Assembly: GCA_900772425.1 (NCBI GenBank)
Contig: CAAHEK010000198.1
Coordinates: 1 to 9,753 of the forward strand
Source of the DNA: an uncultured Lachnospira sp.
Lineage (GTDB): Bacteria; Bacillota; Clostridia; Lachnospirales; Lachnospiraceae
DNA length: 9,753 bases
Direction: 5' to 3'
The notes under the pieces are model-generated. The model was not told where the DNA came from. It was given only the letters and a program-made list of their open reading frames with translations, and did not search any database. Below are positions 6,447-9,753 of the stretch, piece after piece. A program made the translations under genes and the position numbers. Position 1 is the stretch's first letter. Each line of letters opens with the position of its first letter.

Positions 6447-7193
6447 ATGAAAAAGAAAAGTATTATTGCATTATTTATTGTTCTAACAATAGCATGTGCA
6501 GGGTGCGGAAAAAATACAGCAGATAATAAAGAAGATGGTGGAGAGGAGACAACAAGAGAAACCCTTGCTTATAATGATACGATTGAGAAGATTGAGGGAA
6601 CAGAAATTTCAAGAGAAGAGGGCACTGATTCAACAATTGTCACAAAAAAATATCAGGTTTACACTATTACATATCAGGAGAAGAATTTTAATATAAAAAG
6701 CAGAGAACTAATAAAAGAAGCACCTGTTTATGGTACTGGAGGATATGAGTGGAAATATGAGACAGAGTACAGGTCTTTGCTGTATGATTTGCATTTTCCA
6801 CAAATAGTAATACCATATACAGATGAGACGGATAAAGCTACGAGTGTTAAATATACTCTATATAATTGTGAGGGCTTTTTATATGATCAGGAAATAGAAG
6901 AGAAAATGCCACAATCGATAAACAAAGCAAAAGAAAAGCATTTTGAAAATCTTACAATTGAAGCACGTAAGGACGAAGGATATACAAGAGATATATATGT
7001 AGTAATTCCAACACCTTACTATGAGGGGGTCGATGCTCAAAATGGAAATTTTTTTACTGATGCAAAAGAAGCGATGAAAAATGCAGTGATTGGTGTTGAA
7101 TGCACATATGCTGATGGCTCTACAAAGACATATTTGTATCAGCTTGAGAGAGTAGGAAAATTTATAAATATATATCAGTTGACAGTAGAATAG
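6447..7193 (+). CDS. Putative lipoprotein of unknown function
   Basis: The protein has 248 residues from ATG 6447. The signal peptide is MKKKSIIALFIVLTIACAGC, with the lipidated Cys at about 20, followed by a charged Asn/Asp/Glu/Thr linker to about residue 50. This is typical of an exported lipoprotein tethered to the membrane. The remaining 200 residues are mixed strand and helix with many Tyr residues, including 'KKYQVYTITYQEKNFNIKS' and a C-terminal strand block ending 'TYADGSTKTYLYQLERVG'. No domain, catalytic motif or repeat is recognised, and it does not resemble its upstream neighbour beyond the lipobox. It is 44 nt downstream of that gene and 46 nt upstream of the permease, with no terminator on either side, so the three are probably co-transcribed. 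It may be an accessory subunit of the membrane complex (inference). Confidence 0.75.
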   Translation: MKKKSIIALFIVLTIACAGCGKNTADNKEDGGEETTRETLAYNDTIEKIEGTEISREEGTDSTIVTKKYQVYTITYQEKNFNIKSRELIKEAPVYGTGGYEWKYETEYRSLLYDLHFPQIVIPYTDETDKATSVKYTLYNCEGFLYDQEIEEKMPQSINKAKEKHFENLTIEARKDEGYTRDIYVVIPTPYYEGVDAQNGNFFTDAKEAMKNAVIGVECTYADGSTKTYLYQLERVGKFINIYQLTVE

Positions 7194-7239
7194 CATTATA
7201 AAAATGCCTGTGAAATAATAATTAGAGAATGGCGAAGAT

Positions 7240-9387
7240 ATGGGAGAAATTAAAAGATTAATTAATCGTAATTTTGTGGTTCTTTTATTTATAGTAACAG
7301 TAATAAATGGTGTTTTATTTTTATATGCACAGACTTCAGGCAGCAGTATGAAATTATTTCTTTGGGAAAAGGAACAACGGCTTGAATTAACAGAGAGATA
7401 TAAAGATAGTACACCTGAGGATGCTATTCATAATATGAATAAATCCAAGGATGATAAATTAAAGGAGCTATTTGAAACATGCGATGATGTACATTTAGAA
7501 AAATTAAAGAACATTGTTAAAGATATGCGGTATACTTTTGAGTATTTTAACAATTATCATTCAGAGATAGAAAGTACACTTGAAAATGCGGAAAAGCTGA
7601 AAAGAATATCAATATTTTCAGATCCCGACTCTTTTAGTTATAAAAATCTGTTAAAGACTGCGAAGGATTTTGAGAGGGTAAAAAATGTAAATGTTAAAAT
7701 AGAAAATAATACAGCAGTTTCACAGTTTACAAGCTATTATTACACATTTTATCTGGCGGTAGCTGTAATAGTGTTTCTTATTTATAATATATTTAAAGAA
7801 CGTGAAAATGGAATGTGGGATATGGTTCATGGGGCATATTCAGGAAGAATGAGACTTGGAGTTATAAGGTGCCTGATTATAGCATTGTCCTCATTAGCTG
7901 TTACGTTTATTTTGTATTTTACAACATTGATAGAATCCTTTGTGTTGTATGGTGGAATTGAAAGTCTGAATACTCCGATACAAAATATACAGGCATTTGG
8001 AAAGTTTACATATGTGATGGATAAATGGCAGTACTTATTGGTTTTGTTTGTATTTTCATGGATTGCTGTTTTTTCCGTATGTATGCTTATATGGGCAATG
8101 TTTGTAATTTTCAGGAATAGAAATATTGCACTTATTACAGCTGCATTGTTTTCTGTAATAGAGTTTATGATTTATAATTCAACAGCTGTACAAAGTGTAT
8201 ATGCTATTTTTAGAAATGTTAATATTGTAAGATTGTTCAGGGTAAATGAAATATATGGCTCATATGTAAACAGAAGCATAGCAGGAAGAATTGTTTCGGA
8301 AAAGCTTATTACACTTGTTGTTATTGTAATATTTATTATTGCAGCTGTAATTATAGCAATAGCCGGAACTACCATAATGCGTCCTATAAGTAAAAGAACG
8401 CTTATAGCAAGGGCAGTCGATAAACTAAAAGAGGGATACCAGCATTTGTTTAAAAATATGCCGTTTGTTGTAAAGGAACTGCACAAATTACTGATAACAG
8501 GGCGTGGTATTGTTATTGTTTTAGTTGCGGTGGCAGGATGTATATATTTTTGCTTACATGGAAGAATGACTTATTCAGATGCAGTTCTTGAAAAAGAAAA
8601 TACATATATTACAAAGGGCGGAAAAGACTATAGTTACATAAATTCGTTGATAGAGGAAAGACAGAAAGATTATAATGCGGCATTGCAGCTGTATGAAGAG
8701 ATAGAGAGAGAATACGGTCAGGAAGAGTCATTGAACGAAGAGTATCTTTCTGCTAAAACAACATTGTCATATTATCAGGAAATGCTAAAAGGTGTTAATG
8801 AATACATAGAAAAAAAGGAGTATTTAGAAAGTATAAAAGAAAATTATGACATTACCGGGTATATGGTGTCAGACAGACCATATGATAATATATTTGGCGA
8901 GCAGTCAAAAACCAGAGAATTAATTCTTATTATGATAATGATTTCGGCTACTATGCTGGTCATGTCAGAAAGTATGCTGCTTGAAAGCAAGACAGGAATG
9001 TATTCTATAATAAAACCGGCAGCAAGAGGAAGAAAATGGTTTGAGGTAAGGAAGGTATTTGCCGGAATAATAATGACAAGCCTGATATTCTTACTCATAT
9101 ATGGAATAGATTTCTTTATATTAAACAGGTTTTATGGGATACATTTTATGGATGCGCCACTTATGAGTGTGACATTTATGGAAGGCAGAGGCGCCGGATA
9201 TAGTATAGGAGACTGGATTTTGTTAAGAGCTGTCAGAAGATATATATTATCGGTGGCAGCATGTCTTATCTCAATGTTTATATCAAAGGTCATAGGAAAA
9301 CGTGGAAACAGAGCCTTTTCGATAATAATTGTAATTATAATGCTTATAGTCACATTTGTGATGAATAAATCAGGGTTACTATTATAA
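7240..9387 (+). CDS. Large ABC-2-type permease-like membrane protein with two tandem permease units
   Basis: The protein has 715 residues. The start is preceded only by a weak GGCGAAG-type site, so translation may be coupled to upstream genes. Unit 1: TM about 11-30, an extracytoplasmic charged/helical region about 31-165, then TM segments near 168-185, 207-233, 263-291, 295-313 and 355-379. Unit 2: TM about 422-439, an extracytoplasmic coiled-coil-prone region about 440-558 rich in Glu, Lys and Tyr, then TM segments near 560-578, 606-629, 663-684 and 693-709. This TM-ectodomain-TM order is typical of ABC-2 permeases. After each ectodomain comes the same motif, ExxxGM(W/Y)...A..GR, at 187-203 and 582-598, a constant offset of 395. 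The unit starts also agree (EIKRLI and ELHKLL). ABC-2 proteins export drugs, peptides or polysaccharides with a separate ATPase. None is encoded in this window, so the substrate and partner are unknown. Confidence 0.75.
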   Translation: MGEIKRLINRNFVVLLFIVTVINGVLFLYAQTSGSSMKLFLWEKEQRLELTERYKDSTPEDAIHNMNKSKDDKLKELFETCDDVHLEKLKNIVKDMRYTFEYFNNYHSEIESTLENAEKLKRISIFSDPDSFSYKNLLKTAKDFERVKNVNVKIENNTAVSQFTSYYYTFYLAVAVIVFLIYNIFKERENGMWDMVHGAYSGRMRLGVIRCLIIALSSLAVTFILYFTTLIESFVLYGGIESLNTPIQNIQAFGKFTYVMDKWQYLLVLFVFSWIAVFSVCMLIWAMFVIFRNRNIALITAALFSVIEFMIYNSTAVQSVYAIFRNVNIVRLFRVNEIYGSYVNRSIAGRIVSEKLITLVVIVIFIIAAVIIAIAGTTIMRPISKRTLIARAVDKLKEGYQHLFKNMPFVVKELHKLLITGRGIVIVLVAVAGCIYFCLHGRMTYSDAVLEKENTYITKGGKDYSYINSLIEERQKDYNAALQLYEEIEREYGQEESLNEEYLSAKTTLSYYQEMLKGVNEYIEKKEYLESIKENYDITGYMVSDRPYDNIFGEQSKTRELILIMIMISATMLVMSESMLLESKTGMYSIIKPAARGRKWFEVRKVFAGIIMTSLIFLLIYGIDFFILNRFYGIHFMDAPLMSVTFMEGRGAGYSIGDWILLRAVRRYILSVAACLISMFISKVIGKRGNRAFSIIIVIIMLIVTFVMNKSGLLL

Positions 9388-9446
9388 TAGTTAGATTGGT
9401 AATAACTGTAGAAAAGTATAAAATATAAAGTTTTTATTAAAATCAC

Positions 9447-9487
9447 AAAAAATGACAGCGTGCTATTGACAGCATGCTGTCGTTTTT
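9447..9487 (+). terminator. Terminator of the lipoprotein/permease operon
   Basis: GACAGCGTGCT (9454-9464) pairs with AGCATGCTGTC (9471-9481), an 11-bp stem with one G-T wobble. It is extended by A-T pairs into the A run before it and the T run 9483-9487. The loop is 6 nt, ATTGAC. It begins 60 nt after the permease stop. Confidence 0.85.
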
Positions 9488-9494
9488 GTATTAT
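9466..9494 (+). promoter_or_regulatory. Promoter of the MarR-family gene, nested in the upstream terminator
   Basis: A perfect -35, TTGACA (9466-9471), and TATTAT (9489-9494, 5 of 6) are separated by exactly 17 bp. The -35 starts in the terminator loop and the spacer is the terminator's descending arm. The expected start is near 9501, giving a leader of about 37 nt before the ATG at 9538. Confidence 0.7.
9468..9481 (+). promoter_or_regulatory. Perfect 14-bp palindrome between -35 and -10: candidate MarR operator
   Basis: GACAGCATGCTGTC reads the same on both strands and covers the end of the -35 and most of the spacer. A direct copy of its left half, GACAGCGTGCT, begins 14 bp upstream at 9454. 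MarR proteins commonly bind such palindromes in their own promoters and repress them. The same bases also form the terminator stem, so the symmetry may partly serve that role. Confidence 0.5.
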
Positions 9495-9537
9495 ACATAA
9501 ATCGGTCTACAGATAAGATAAGGAGTGGAGAATAATT

Positions 9538-9753
9538 ATGAGAAAAGAACCTCTTAATTGCGGGGAACTTATAAAACGTCTTAATGACATTCTTAGCAGA
9601 TGCGCCAATAAGGATTTGAAGGCAGATGACATGACTGCATCACAGATAAAGATGATGATTATTATAAGTGAAACAGATGGTGAATGTATAACACTCAAAG
9701 AGCTTGAAAAATATTTTGGAGTGTCGCAGGCAACAATAGCAGGACTTGCATTA
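9538..9753 (+). CDS. MarR-family transcriptional regulator, N-terminal part (3' end outside window)
   Basis: 72 codons are visible from the ATG, which has AAGGAG (9520-9525) and GGAG (9527-9530, 7 nt away) as ribosome-binding sites. The N-terminal helix 'CGELIKRLNDILSRC' is followed by 'DMTASQIKMMIIISE', the MarR segment usually written 'LT..Q..vL..l'. Next is 'CITLKELEKYFGVSQATIAGLAL', the helix-turn-helix recognition region of the winged-helix domain. Members act as homodimers, usually repressors relieved by small phenolic ligands, drugs or oxidants, and often control their own gene and an adjacent transporter. The window ends before the wing and dimerisation helices. It has its own promoter and a palindrome just upstream, so it probably regulates itself. 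Its other targets are likely downstream, outside the window, or possibly the permease operon upstream (inference). Confidence 0.88.
   Translation, partial: MRKEPLNCGELIKRLNDILSRCANKDLKADDMTASQIKMMIIISETDGECITLKELEKYFGVSQATIAGLAL

Noticed and set aside
7229..7261. Ten-codon ORF (ATG at 7229) overlapping the permease start in another frame
   Set aside because: It has no good ribosome-binding site and is too short to show coding signal; a role in translational coupling cannot be supported from sequence.

Overview
The window looks like part of a low-GC Firmicute chromosome, most likely a gut Lachnospiraceae relative. The reasons are AT-rich coding, strong GGAGG ribosome-binding sites, all-plus-strand operons, lipoprotein-rich transport loci, and a lipoprotein family with a Cys/His motif that I associate with that group. 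The assignment is inferred from style, not from a marker gene. No rRNA, tRNA, CRISPR array or insertion sequence was found.

Layout, all on the plus strand. (1) Bases 2-595 hold the 3' end of a trigger-factor-like peptidyl-prolyl isomerase/chaperone gene, closed by a strong intrinsic terminator (619-669). (2) Bases 752-4734 form a compact transport operon. It encodes a SulP-family anion permease with a STAS domain, a fused substrate-binding lipoprotein/permease of a polar amino acid ABC importer, and its ATPase. It ends at a long-stem, large-loop terminator (4791-4876). (3) Bases 4877-5166 are a non-coding control region. It carries TGCCA direct repeats at exact 31-bp spacing, a TATAAT promoter with a poor -35, and a roughly 170-nt leader with several hairpins and a possible six-residue leader ORF. 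(4) Bases 5167-9387 are a three-gene operon: a beta-propeller-like lipoprotein, a second unrelated lipoprotein, and a large polytopic protein that appears to be two ABC-2-type permease units joined in tandem. No partner ATPase is visible. (5) Bases 9447-9494 combine the terminator of that operon with a near-consensus promoter and a perfect 14-bp palindrome, followed by the start of a MarR-family regulator (9538 to the window end).

The first operon is an uptake module that couples an anion or carboxylate carrier to amino acid import. The second resembles an envelope ABC-type export, stress or antimicrobial-response module of unknown substrate. Its activator-type promoter and the adjacent MarR gene suggest inducible expression. 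The most novel material is the phased-repeat promoter, the duplicated ABC-2 permease without an ATPase, and the merged terminator/promoter/palindrome before marR.
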